Positions 8,301 through 14,826 of a stretch of 16,047 nucleotides of DNA are shown here, one piece after another. The DNA is from Bacteroidota bacterium (GTDB lineage: Bacteria; Bacteroidota; Bacteroidia; Flavobacteriales_F; PHOS-HE28). Where the stretch lies: the NCBI GenBank assembly GCA_963169595.1, contig CAUJFM010000275.1, forward strand, positions 1 to 16,047. The letters are read 5' to 3'. Numbering within the stretch: position 1 is the first letter of the stretch; every line of letters begins with the position of its first letter. The position numbers and the translations under genes were made by a program. The notes beneath the pieces are model-generated. The model worked only from the letters and a program-made list of their open reading frames with translations, was not told where the DNA came from and did not search any database.

Positions 8301-8827
8301 GGGATACCATCGTTGTGGTGGACCAGCCCACGCATCCCGCGCGACCGGATGTGGCCATCTGTCCGGGTGATACCGCCCTGCTGACCACCGGTGGACCCGT
8401 GCAGTCCATCCTCTGGAGCACGGGCTCATCCGCCGCCACCATCGAAGTGGTCAACGAGGGCATCTATTGGTTCGATGCGGTGGATGCCTTCGGGTGCGAC
8501 TGGACGGACACGGTGGCCGTGGTGGTCCTGGCCGAAGCCACCGGCGATCCGATCATCCCCAATGTGTTCACGCCGAACGGGGACGATGCGAACAACGAGT
8601 ACCTCATCGCAGGGGTGGATGCGGCCCAGTTCTCGCTGGAGATCTACAATCGGTGGGGCATGAAGGTGTTCGCCTCCACCAACCCCGGCAAGGGCTGGAA
8701 CGGCAAGTTGGACAATGCCGGCGAGCTGCTCCCGGACGGTACCTATTACTACGTGCTCACCTTCAAGGATGATTGTGCCCGCATCCCGCTCACCACGCGG
8801 ACCGGCCACATCACCCTGCTGCGTTAG
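5390..8827 (+). CDS. Large T9SS-exported surface protein, third tandem paralogue
   Basis: 1145 residues, complete, with the same plan as the gene before it. Signal peptide about 1-20 (MNAPFALTSLLLLSALTSLA), His-rich mature start (HEHAHEPAH), FHANQGQW motif, conserved N-terminal domain to about 240, and SBBP-type repeats about 245-740 with YIGGSGNE and FPTTTG motifs. The invariant HVDGGTSRFDK is followed by a small Cys cluster (VCAGCG). PKD domains lie near 773 (WDLGDG) and 860 (WSFGDG), then two Ig-like WSTG modules, then the sorting domain from about 1055 (IPNVFTPNGDDANNEY, NRWG, final RTGHITLLR). No Shine-Dalgarno is evident; a TATCTTG box sits 7 nt before the ATG. The gene has a hairpin and 98 bp between it and the preceding paralogue, so it may be a separate transcription unit. 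Its TAG stop overlaps the stop of the convergent uvrA by 4 bp. Function beyond a secreted, probably adhesive surface protein is not readable. Confidence 0.92.
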   Translation: MNAPFALTSLLLLSALTSLAHEHAHEPAHRGLEFHANQGQWPAQVLYRTRTPGGALFVERSAFTYVLQQGGPQHASDPKAVSAPYREHVYRMRFVGGEAQLHSGNERLPHYVNYFLGNDRSRWAGGVPAYGGVVLGDVYPGIALHVDGHSGLKYEWLVAPGADPSAIVLAFEGQDDIRVEGGLLRIRTTAGEVIEQRPVAWTEEAGGKVPVACAYKLDGDHLTYVFPDGYDRTKSLVIDPVVVFSSFSGSTGDNFGFTATYDAAGHLYGGGMVRSTGYPVTVGVVQSAYGGGENDMAISKFTPNGNALVWSTYIGGSGNEVPHSMVVNSNDELFILGTSNSVNFPTTTGCWDNSFNGGTNPPFAVTSYGFSYTTGCDMVVVHLNNTATGLIGSTFVGGTGNDGLNQVTPLNRNYGDPFRGEIIMDAEDRPIVVSSTTSTNLFTSPDAPQATFAGGGIDAYVFRMDPELTSMLWATYYGGTAADAGFGVQVSSTGEIYITGGTTSADLPTAGTPASATYNGGADGFIARFASAGSPLLSATYVGEIGFDQSYFVQLNTSDEVFVVGQTTGPYSITPGKYNNPNATQFLHKFSGDLSTSLWSTRIGGAGNENISPSAFLVSNCGQIYFSGWAGNTNGFGAAGLFSSTNGLPVTPDAYQSTTNGSDFYLMLLEAEAVSLGYATFFGGTAAEHVDGGTSRFDKDGIVYQAVCAGCGQLSYPTTPGAWSNTNNSTNCNLGVFKIDFEQAVQVQIEANANDLTLCLEDPGVFTAVGTANTWVWDLGDGSPVQVGATVAHLYAEPGVYDVMLVGVDSASCNLADTAFASINVVAPADLRPAFEAVPTGDCDAFAVELFNSSTGSNSFLWSFGDGTGSTQTNPVHAFAAPGVYDITLGVIDPICADTAFMTVTVPVEVPGLELDLPSPVALCDGASALLNAGAGFDSYLWSTGDPSMMISVTEAGSYWVDVVDGFCTGRDTIVVVDQPTHPARPDVAICPGDTALLTTGGPVQSILWSTGSSAATIEVVNEGIYWFDAVDAFGCDWTDTVAVVVLAEATGDPIIPNVFTPNGDDANNEYLIAGVDAAQFSLEIYNRWGMKVFASTNPGKGWNGKLDNAGELLPDGTYYYVLTFKDDCARIPLTTRTGHITLLR

Positions 8828-11700
8828 CGACTGAGCGCGGCCCGCAGGTAACGGCCGGTGTGGGAGTTCGGGTGGTCCACCAGACCTTCCGGCGTACCCT
8901 CGTACACCAGCTGTCCGCCCGCATCACCGCCTTCGGGGCCGAGGTCGATGACGTGATCGGCGCATTTGATCACCTCCGTGTTGTGCTCGATCACCACCAG
9001 GCTGTGGCCGTTGTCGATGAGCATCTGGAAGGCTTTCAGCAGCTTGGCGATGTCGTGGAAGTGCAGGCCCGTGGTGGGCTCGTCGAAGATGAAGAGCGTG
9101 GGACGTTCCTCCTGGCCCTTGGTGAGGAAGCTCGCCAGCTTGATGCGTTGCGCCTCGCCGCCGGACAGCGTGCTGCTGCTCTGGCCAAGCTTCACATAGC
9201 CCAGTCCGGTCTCCTGCAGCGGCAGCAGTTTCGCCACCACGCGGGCACAGGCGTTCGAGCCGGGGGCGTGCGTGCGGAAGAAGTCGATCGCATCGTCCAC
9301 GGTCATGTCCAGTACATCGGCCACGTCCTTCCCGCCGAAGCGCACATCGAGGATCTCCTCCTTGAAGCGTTTGCCCTTGCAGGCCTCACAGGTCAGGCTG
9401 ATGTCGGCCATGAACTGCATCTCGATGTGCACCTGGCCTTCGCCCTGGCAGATCTCGCAGCGGCCACCATCCACGTTGAAGCTGAAGTAGCTGGGCTTGT
9501 AGCCGCGCACCTTCGCGATGTCCACATCGCTGTACAGCTGCCGGATCTCGTCCCAAGCCTTCACGTAGGTCACCGGATTGCTGCGGCTGCTGCGGCCGAT
9601 GGGGTTCTGGTCCACCAGTTCCACGGCCTGGATGCGCTTGAGGTCGCCGGTCAGCGACTTGTGCTCCCCGGGCCGTTCGCTGAAGCCCTCCAGCTCCCGC
9701 TTCAAGGCCGGGTGGAGGATGCGTTTCACCAGGGTGGTCTTGCCGCTGCCGCTCACACCGGTCACCACGGTGAGCATGTGCAGGGGGAAGCCCACGTCGA
9801 TGCCCTTCAGGTTGTGCTCGGCCGCACCGGTCAGCACCAGCTTGTCGCGCACGGGTCTGCGACGCTTCGGCACCGCGATCATCTCTCGGCCGGTGAGGTA
9901 ACGGGCGGTGAGGCTGTCGCTCTGCACCAGGTCGGCGTGGGTGCCGCTGAACACCACCTGCCCGCCGTGCGAGCCGGCCATGGGCCCCATGTCGATGATG
10001 TGGTCCGCGGCACGCATCACCTCCTCGTCGTGCTCCACCACGATCACCGTGTTCCCCAGGTCGCGCAGCTTCTTCAGCACGCCGATGAGCCGCTCGGTGT
10101 CGCGTGGGTGCAGGCCGATGCTCGGCTCGTCGAGGATGTAGAGGCTGCCGACCAGGCTGCTGCCGAGGGAGGTGGCCAGGTCGATGCGCTGGGTCTCACC
10201 GCCGCTCAGCGTGTTGCTGCGCCGGTCCAGGGTGAGGTAGCCCACGCCCACGTCCACCAGGTATTGCAGGCGGTTGGTGATCTCCTTCAGCAGGCGGGAC
10301 CCGATGCGCTCGTCGTGGACGTTGAGCTGCAGGCCCTGGAAGAACGCGAGGCACTCCGCGATGGGCAGGCGCACCAGCTCGGTGATGTCGCGTCCGGCCA
10401 GCTTCACGTACCGGGCCTCCTTGCGCAGGCGCGAACCGCCGCAGGCATGGCACGTGGTCTTGCCGCGGTACCGGCTGGCCAGCACCCGGTATTGGATCTT
10501 GTAGCTCTTCTCCTCCACGTACTGGAAGAAGCGGTCGATGCCGGCCACGCCACGGGCGCCCTTCCAGAGCAGGTCGCGTTGTTCGGCGCTCAGCTCGCGG
10601 TAGGGGCGGTGGATGGGGAAATCGAAGCGTGCGCTGTCGCGGATGAAATCGTCCTTCCACTCGCTGAGCTTCTCCCCGCGCCAGGGCGCCACGCAATCAT
10701 CGTACACGCTCAGGCTCTTGTCCGGCACCACCAGGTCGGGGTCGATGCCGATCACGCTGCCGTAGCCTTCACACGTGGTGCAGGCCCCAACCGGGTCGTT
10801 GAAGCTGAACAGGTTGGGGCTGGGCTCCTCGAAGGTGATGCCGTCCAGCTCGAACTTGTCGCTGTAGCCGAGCTGTTGTCCGTCCTCGCCCAGCAGGATG
10901 AGCTCACCCTGCCCCTCGAAGAAGGCCGTCTCCGCGCTGTCGGCCGCGCGGCTCTCGTTCTCGCTGTCGCTGGGCGCGGCCGTGAGGCGGTCGATCACCA
11001 GGAACCAGGTCCCTTTCAGGGCCTTGCGGTCCGCCAGCAGGTCCTCGATACGGTGCACGGCCTTGCCATCATGCACCCGGGCAAAACCTTGTTGGTGCAG
11101 GATGTCGAAGTGCTCCTTCAGGCTGCGGCCGACCGGCAGGCGGATGGGGGCCAGCATCAGCACCGTGCTGCCCTCGGGAAAGCTGTTCACGCCGGCCACG
11201 ACGTCCTCCACCGTGTGCCGCTTCACCTCCTTGCCCGTCGCCGGTGAATAGGTGCGGCCCACGCGGGCGAAGAGCAGCTTCAGGTGATCGTAGACCTCGG
11301 TGCTGGTGCCCACGGTGCTCCGCGGGTTGCTGGTCATCACCTTCTGCTCGATGGCGATGGCCGGGCTGATGCCGATGATGCGGTCCACGTCCGGCTTCTC
11401 CAACCGGCCCATGAACTGGCGGGCATAGCTGCTCAGACTTTCCACGTAGCGGCGCTGCCCTTCGGCATAGAGCGTGTCGAAGGCCAGGCTGCTCTTGCCA
11501 CTGCCGCTCAACCCCGTGACCACCACCAGCCGACCCCGCGGGATGTCGACATCGATGTTCTTCAGGTTGTGGACACGGGCGCCCTGTACGCGGATCACCC
11601 CGTGCAGGGAGCGGCGCAGGGCTTCCTCACGGTCGTTGGCCGTGCGGGCTTTCGTGGTGTTGGCGTCGTGGGCAGGCAAAGGCGGCGCGAAATTAGGCAT
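8824..11700 (-). CDS. uvrA: Excinuclease ABC subunit A (UvrA)
   Basis: Damage-recognition ATPase of nucleotide excision repair, acting with UvrB and UvrC in the cytoplasm. With the ATG at 11700 it has 958 residues, near the usual 940 or so. Visible: Walker A GLSGSGKSS (63-71), first ABC signature LSGGETQR (from 498) with Walker B LYILDEP (520-526), second Walker A GVSGSGKTT (648-656), CxxC-X19-CxxC zinc module (748-751, 771-774) and second LSGGEAQR (845) with FIFDEP (870-875). In the first zinc region only the second pair is present (CTTC, 307-310); the upstream pair is replaced by a YSDKFE stretch. An in-frame GTG at 11769 would add 23 residues, but it overlaps the divergent promoter and adds nothing family-like. 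About 30 residues still precede the first conserved block (VQGARVHNLKNI). Convergent with the third surface-protein gene, with 4-bp overlap of stop codons. Confidence 0.97.
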   Translation of the reverse strand: MPNFAPPLPAHDANTTKARTANDREEALRRSLHGVIRVQGARVHNLKNIDVDIPRGRLVVVTGLSGSGKSSLAFDTLYAEGQRRYVESLSSYARQFMGRLEKPDVDRIIGISPAIAIEQKVMTSNPRSTVGTSTEVYDHLKLLFARVGRTYSPATGKEVKRHTVEDVVAGVNSFPEGSTVLMLAPIRLPVGRSLKEHFDILHQQGFARVHDGKAVHRIEDLLADRKALKGTWFLVIDRLTAAPSDSENESRAADSAETAFFEGQGELILLGEDGQQLGYSDKFELDGITFEEPSPNLFSFNDPVGACTTCEGYGSVIGIDPDLVVPDKSLSVYDDCVAPWRGEKLSEWKDDFIRDSARFDFPIHRPYRELSAEQRDLLWKGARGVAGIDRFFQYVEEKSYKIQYRVLASRYRGKTTCHACGGSRLRKEARYVKLAGRDITELVRLPIAECLAFFQGLQLNVHDERIGSRLLKEITNRLQYLVDVGVGYLTLDRRSNTLSGGETQRIDLATSLGSSLVGSLYILDEPSIGLHPRDTERLIGVLKKLRDLGNTVIVVEHDEEVMRAADHIIDMGPMAGSHGGQVVFSGTHADLVQSDSLTARYLTGREMIAVPKRRRPVRDKLVLTGAAEHNLKGIDVGFPLHMLTVVTGVSGSGKTTLVKRILHPALKRELEGFSERPGEHKSLTGDLKRIQAVELVDQNPIGRSSRSNPVTYVKAWDEIRQLYSDVDIAKVRGYKPSYFSFNVDGGRCEICQGEGQVHIEMQFMADISLTCEACKGKRFKEEILDVRFGGKDVADVLDMTVDDAIDFFRTHAPGSNACARVVAKLLPLQETGLGYVKLGQSSSTLSGGEAQRIKLASFLTKGQEERPTLFIFDEPTTGLHFHDIAKLLKAFQMLIDNGHSLVVIEHNTEVIKCADHVIDLGPEGGDAGGQLVYEGTPEGLVDHPNSHTGRYLRAALSR

Positions 11701-11704
11701 CGGC

Positions 11705-11735
11705 TTGCCCCGGGAGGACCTCTGGGCTATCTTTG
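11705..11735 (+). promoter_or_regulatory. Bacteroidota-type promoter for the sigma factor gene
   Basis: TTG at 11705-11707 and TATCTTTG at 11728-11735 are separated by 20 nt. This is a full match to the -7 consensus TAnnTTTG of the primary sigma factor in Bacteroidota, with a TTG -33 element at acceptable spacing. Transcription would start near 11741 and run toward the sigma factor gene. The site lies immediately upstream of the uvrA ATG on the opposite strand. Confidence 0.65.
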
Positions 11736-11740
11736 GGATG

Positions 11741-11928
11741 CGGTCGGGAAGGATTTCGTGTGGGTCCACAATATCGAGGGCCCAGGCAACGTTCCCTGTT
11801 CCGGCAGCGTCTTCATAACGTTACCCGTCACGGGTCTGTTCAACAGCCCCCTCACTTAAAACCCCGCTCGATAGCAAGGACCTCTACCCAATCAGTTCGG
11901 ATCCATCCAGGACCTAAACGGGAAGGCC
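11741..11928 (+). other. Long 5' leader of the sigma factor gene
   Basis: If the promoter at 11705-11735 is used, about 190 nt of untranslated leader precede the sigma factor ATG. The stretch holds a small perfect hairpin (ACCCG/CGGGT, 11823-11835). I see no known riboswitch, T-box or convincing upstream ORF. The divergent uvrA promoter is expected in or near this interval, but I could not recognise a TAnnTTTG match on the - strand. Confidence 0.35.
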
Positions 11929-12540
11929 ATGCTATCCACATCATCACGCCCTGCACGGGCCGGGGTACTCAACGACCAGGAGCTGGTCACGCTTTATCTC
12001 TCGGGTGACGAGCGCGCCTTCGAGCAACTCCTCCACCGCCACAAGCGGAAGGTCTGGTCGCACATCTACCTGCTGGTGCGCGACCGGGAGCTCACCGAGG
12101 ACATCTTCCAGGATGTGTTCATCAAGGTGGTCAACACCTTGAAGGAGGGGCGTTACAACGAGGAGGGCAAGTTCCTGCCTTGGGTGATGCGCATTGCCCA
12201 CAACCTGGTCATCGACCACTTCCGCCGGACCAAGAAGATGCCCCTGGTGCGCAGCAACGACGACCACGACGTGTTCGCCACGCTGGCCCAGTCCGGGAAG
12301 AACATGGAACAGCGGCTGGTGAACCTGCAGATCGACGAGGATGTGCGCCGGTTGATCGACCACCTGCCCGAGGAGCAGCGTGAGGTGGTGATGATGCGCA
12401 CCTACCTGGGCATGAGCTTCAAGGAGATCGCCGAGCATACGGAGGTGAGCATCAATACCGCCCTGGGACGCATGCGGTACGCGCTCATCAACATGCGGAA
12501 GATGATCAAGCAGCACGACATCGTCCTGAACAAGGTCTGA
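11929..12540 (+). CDS. ECF-type sigma-70 family RNA polymerase sigma factor
   Basis: 203 residues. Directs RNA polymerase to specific promoters. Region 2 spans about 20-100 (LSGDERAFEQLLHRHKRKVW; then RELTEDIFQDVFIKVV and the WVMRIAHNLVIDHFRR segment, typical core-binding and -10 recognition helices). Region 4 spans about 128-190 (LPEEQREVVMMRTYLGMSFK, then a helix-turn-helix with recognition helix VSINTALGRMRYALINMR). There is no region 1.1 or 3, and the length fits ECF/SigW-like factors. The ATG at 11929 has GGAAGG (11921-11926) just upstream. A good promoter lies about 190 bp upstream and a terminator-like hairpin just after the stop, so it appears monocistronic. No anti-sigma gene is adjacent. 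Its regulon cannot be read from this window. Confidence 0.93.
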   Translation: MLSTSSRPARAGVLNDQELVTLYLSGDERAFEQLLHRHKRKVWSHIYLLVRDRELTEDIFQDVFIKVVNTLKEGRYNEEGKFLPWVMRIAHNLVIDHFRRTKKMPLVRSNDDHDVFATLAQSGKNMEQRLVNLQIDEDVRRLIDHLPEEQREVVMMRTYLGMSFKEIAEHTEVSINTALGRMRYALINMRKMIKQHDIVLNKV

Positions 12541-12563
12541 GGTCGGCTTGGTTCGCAACGGTA

Positions 12564-12600
12564 CGGCGGGCGGCCTGGGGGCTGCCCGCCGGTTCGTTTT
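12564..12600 (+). terminator. Rho-independent-type terminator after the sigma factor gene
   Basis: CGGCGGGC (12564-12571) pairs perfectly with GCCCGCCG (12584-12591) around a 12-nt loop, followed by GTTCGTTTT. Stem, GC content and trailing T-rich tract fit an intrinsic terminator starting 24 nt after the sigma factor stop codon. Confidence 0.65.
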
Positions 12601-12712
12601 CCGGGGCATGCAATACGGGGGGCCTTCCTGCGTTCAACTCCCAAGAACCGCCAAACCACCGTTCATGACGCATTCTACACTTCGCAGGAAACAACGCCGC
12701 AGCCGCACCCCC

Positions 12713-12835
12713 ATGACCCTCGACCTTCAGCCCGGTCCCAAGGCCTCCACGATCCAGGCCATTCTGGGCTACTCCAAGGCACTGAAGGTGGTGGAAGCGC
12801 CTCCGGTGGGGACCATCGCGCTGGTGCTCAACTGA
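12713..12835 (+). CDS. Micro-ORF of 40 residues downstream of the sigma factor
   Basis: Encodes a 40-residue protein with the core STIQAILGYSKALKVVE and ending in ALVLN. I recall short Bacteroidota proteins of unknown function with a similar '..TI..LL.YSKAL.V..' core and a hydrophobic end, but I cannot verify the match here. The region from residue 10 on looks protein-like (amphipathic helix, then a beta-like tail), whereas the upstream in-frame extension to the ATG at 12665 (56 residues in all) is Arg-rich and looks like random GC-rich translation. I therefore prefer the ATG at 12713. No Shine-Dalgarno is evident for either start. The ORF sits between two terminators, 13 nt before the second, which supports a short independent transcript. 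No function assigned. Confidence 0.5.
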   Translation: MTLDLQPGPKASTIQAILGYSKALKVVEAPPVGTIALVLN

Positions 12836-12848
12836 GCCCATCCAACCC

Positions 12849-12893
12849 AACGAGAAAGCCCCCGGGACCACAGGTCGCGGGGGCTTTCTCGTT
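12849..12893. terminator. Bidirectional terminator: perfect 16-bp inverted repeat
   Basis: AACGAGAAAGCCCCCG (12849-12864) is the exact reverse complement of 12878-12893, with a 13-nt loop. The outer arms are T-rich in both reading directions (GGGGGCTTTCTCGTT). It lies between the micro-ORF (+) and the desaturase (-), which converge on it, so it can end transcription from both sides. Confidence 0.85.
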
Positions 12894-12907
12894 CGTCCGG
12901 GTCGGTG

Positions 12908-13891
12908 TCACAGGGCCATCTCCCGGCGGCTGATCATGCGGCCCAGGTCCGGGTCCCACACCTTCAGGCGCAGGCAGCGCACGATGTCCGCCGGCATCAA
13001 CGAGGTGGTCTTCGCCTGCTGCAGCTCCGGGATGGCCCGGTAGGCCTCGGGCAGCCGGTAGAAGGGGACGCGGGCGTTGAGGTGGTGGATGTGGTGGTAG
13101 CCGATGTTGCCCGTGAACCAGTGCATCACCGGGTTCATCCGCATGTAGCTGCTGCTGCCCAGCGCGGCGTTCACGTAGCTCCATCCATCTTTGTCTGCGA
13201 AGGTGGCCGTGGGGAAGTTGTGCTGGGCATAGAACAGGTAGGCGCCCAGTCCCAGGGAGATCAGGGCCGGGGCGATGAAGCCCAGCCAGAAGGCCGTCCA
13301 GCCCAGCCAGTACACGATCGCAGTGCCCATCACCACGTGCAGGATCAGCGCCAGCAGCGAGTCCCAGTGCTTCTCCCGGTTGTTCATGAAGCTGCGCACG
13401 CACATGCCGTAGATGAACACGAAGATGTACCCGAAGGCGATGGTGAGCGGGTGGCGGGTGAAGTTGTACACGGCGCGCTCCCCACGGCTCATGCTCAGGT
13501 ACTTCTCCCGCGTCACGATGGGGTAGGAGCCGATGCTGCTGGTGTACAGCTTGGAGTTGTGCTTGTGGTGATGGTCGTGGGACCGCTTCCAGATGCTGGT
13601 GGGCGCCAGGATGAAGAGCCCCCAAAGGGTCATCACCACCTCGGCAAAGCGGCTGTTCTGCAGGATCGCCTTGTGCTGGTGGTCGTGGTAGATGATGAAC
13701 ATCCGGGCTATCGTAAGCCCGGCCAGCACACTGCACACCAGCTTCACCCACAGGGGTGAGGTGGGCCAGAAGATGCCGAAGTACGCTCCGCCGAGCACCA
13801 CGCCCGTGGAGAACAAGTGCCACCAGCTCTTCCAGCGGATCTCGTGGGCGAAGGGCTTCGTGGCGAGGATGAGTTCCTTTTCGCTGCGCAT
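12908..13891 (-). CDS. Membrane fatty acid desaturase family protein
   Basis: 327 residues from the ATG at 13891. Integral-membrane di-iron enzyme expected to introduce double bonds into (or hydroxylate) acyl chains in the inner membrane. The three histidine boxes are visible: HDHQH (69-73), HDHHH followed by KHN (105-112), and HHIHH (266-270), plus AQHNFP (222-227). Hydrophobic stretches lie around 28-40, 50-67, 85-98, 150-165 and 180-218, giving the usual multi-span layout. A TTG two codons upstream is in frame, but ATG is preferred, with AAGAAAG just upstream. The acyltransferase stop codon lies 2 nt before this start, so translation is probably coupled. Exact regiospecificity and substrate (phospholipid acyl, ornithine lipid or carotenoid) cannot be read. 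A bidirectional terminator follows. Confidence 0.88.
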   Translation of the reverse strand: MRSEKELILATKPFAHEIRWKSWWHLFSTGVVLGGAYFGIFWPTSPLWVKLVCSVLAGLTIARMFIIYHDHQHKAILQNSRFAEVVMTLWGLFILAPTSIWKRSHDHHHKHNSKLYTSSIGSYPIVTREKYLSMSRGERAVYNFTRHPLTIAFGYIFVFIYGMCVRSFMNNREKHWDSLLALILHVVMGTAIVYWLGWTAFWLGFIAPALISLGLGAYLFYAQHNFPTATFADKDGWSYVNAALGSSSYMRMNPVMHWFTGNIGYHHIHHLNARVPFYRLPEAYRAIPELQQAKTTSLMPADIVRCLRLKVWDPDLGRMISRREMAL

Positions 13892-13893
13892 GA

Positions 13894-14775
13894 TCAACTT
13901 TCTTGGACCGGCCTACGGTGCTTCCATCGCCGGTGGGTCCAGAGCCAAAGTTCGGGATGAAGACGGATATCTTGTTCGAGTCGCCGGGTGTGGATCTCGG
14001 TGATCTCGCCCTCGCGGGTCGTTTGGGGCTCGGCCACAAGGAGTTCCGCTTCCATGACGTAATGCCCGCGCCGGGGCCGGGTGATCCGGATGTAGACGAT
14101 CGGCTTGTCCAGCTTCTTGGAAAGGGCCTCCGTACCCAGGAAGACGGGGGTGTCCTGGTTCAGGAAGGTCATCCAATAGGCGCGTTCCGGCGATGGGGTC
14201 TGGTCGGCGATGAAGGCCGTGGCGGTCAGCTGGTCCTTGTCGCGGATCATGTCCTTACTGGCCTCGCGCATCTTGTACAGCCGGGTGCCGTGCCGGGTGC
14301 GCATGTGGTACATCAGCCGGTCGAACTGCCTGTTGGCCAGGGGGTGATAGATCACGTAAAGGGGTGGGATGCCCGGTTCGGCGCTGTAGCGCGCGCCCGC
14401 CAGCTCCCAGTTGCCATAATGCCCCAGTACCAGGATCACGCTCCGCCCTTCTGCTGCAAAGTCCCTGAGCAGCTGGATGTTGCGGAACTCCACCCGGCTC
14501 TTCACCGCAGCCGGTGAAATGGTCAAGGTCTTCAGGGTCTCCAAGGTGAGGTCGCAGAACCACCGGAAGAAACGATCGGCGATGGCCCGCAGTTCGGCCT
14601 CGCTCTTCTCCGGGAAACTGTTCCGCAGGTTGGTCATCACCACCTCGCGCCGGTAGCCGATGAGCCTGAATATCAGCCAGTAGAATGCGTCCGAGGCAAC
14701 GTACAGCAGGGGGAATGGCAGCCACGAGAGGCCGTAGATGAACGGTAGGGCGAGGTAGTAGCCGAGCGCTCCCAT
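13894..14775 (-). CDS. LpxL/HtrB-family lysophospholipid acyltransferase
   Basis: 293 residues. Family members transfer a secondary acyl chain to a lipid acceptor, classically lipid A, at the cytoplasmic face of the inner membrane. Visible: an N-terminal hydrophobic anchor (about 5-40), the catalytic H-X4-E motif HYGNWE (H119, E124) inside a VILVLGHYGNWELAG block, IADQTPSPERA (189-199) matching the family's DQ motif, FLGTEALSKKLDKPIVY, and the C-terminal LWLWTHRRWKHR (277-288) typical of the family. Length matches LpxL/LpxM (about 300). The lipid acceptor could be lipid A or another membrane lipid; the sequence does not decide. It is followed at 2 nt by a desaturase gene, suggesting a two-gene lipid-tailoring unit. 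Confidence 0.92.
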   Translation of the reverse strand: MGALGYYLALPFIYGLSWLPFPLLYVASDAFYWLIFRLIGYRREVVMTNLRNSFPEKSEAELRAIADRFFRWFCDLTLETLKTLTISPAAVKSRVEFRNIQLLRDFAAEGRSVILVLGHYGNWELAGARYSAEPGIPPLYVIYHPLANRQFDRLMYHMRTRHGTRLYKMREASKDMIRDKDQLTATAFIADQTPSPERAYWMTFLNQDTPVFLGTEALSKKLDKPIVYIRITRPRRGHYVMEAELLVAEPQTTREGEITEIHTRRLEQDIRLHPELWLWTHRRWKHRRPVQES

Positions 14776-14783
14776 GGAGGGTG

Positions 14784-14791
14784 CAAAGATC
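14784..14791 (-). promoter_or_regulatory. Possible -7 promoter box of the acyltransferase gene
   Basis: Read on the - strand, GATCTTTG differs from TAnnTTTG at the first base only, and is followed by CACCCTCC and then the ATG (8 nt). This layout, a TCTTTGC box just before ATG, would give a nearly leaderless mRNA. No good TTG -33 element is seen. Confidence 0.35.
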
Positions 14792-14826
14792 GGCCATTCG
14801 CCGTGCTCCCCGTTCGTCCCTGTGCG

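Noticed and set aside
2..8827. CRISPR-like or satellite repeats in the surface-protein genes
   Set aside because: The repetition is at protein-domain level with diverged DNA; there are no evenly spaced identical repeats with spacers.
8773..11247. Very long + strand open frame (over 800 codons) opposite uvrA
   Set aside because: It is antisense to a clear full-length uvrA, its translation is low-complexity (rich in Ala, Val, His, Gln) with no recognisable domain, and GC-rich codon use commonly leaves such frames open.
11701..11769. GTG start at 11769 for uvrA
   Set aside because: It adds 23 residues with no family similarity and places the divergent promoter inside the gene; the ATG at 11700 is simpler. 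It cannot be fully excluded.
12665..12712. Longer start (ATG at 12665) for the micro-ORF
   Set aside because: The added residues are Arg-rich with no Shine-Dalgarno; the protein-like core begins after the ATG at 12713.
12828..14039. - strand open frame of about 400 codons overlapping the desaturase
   Set aside because: It runs in another frame through the desaturase and the terminator; its translation is Pro/Arg/Gly/His-rich, while the overlapping frame has all three histidine boxes.
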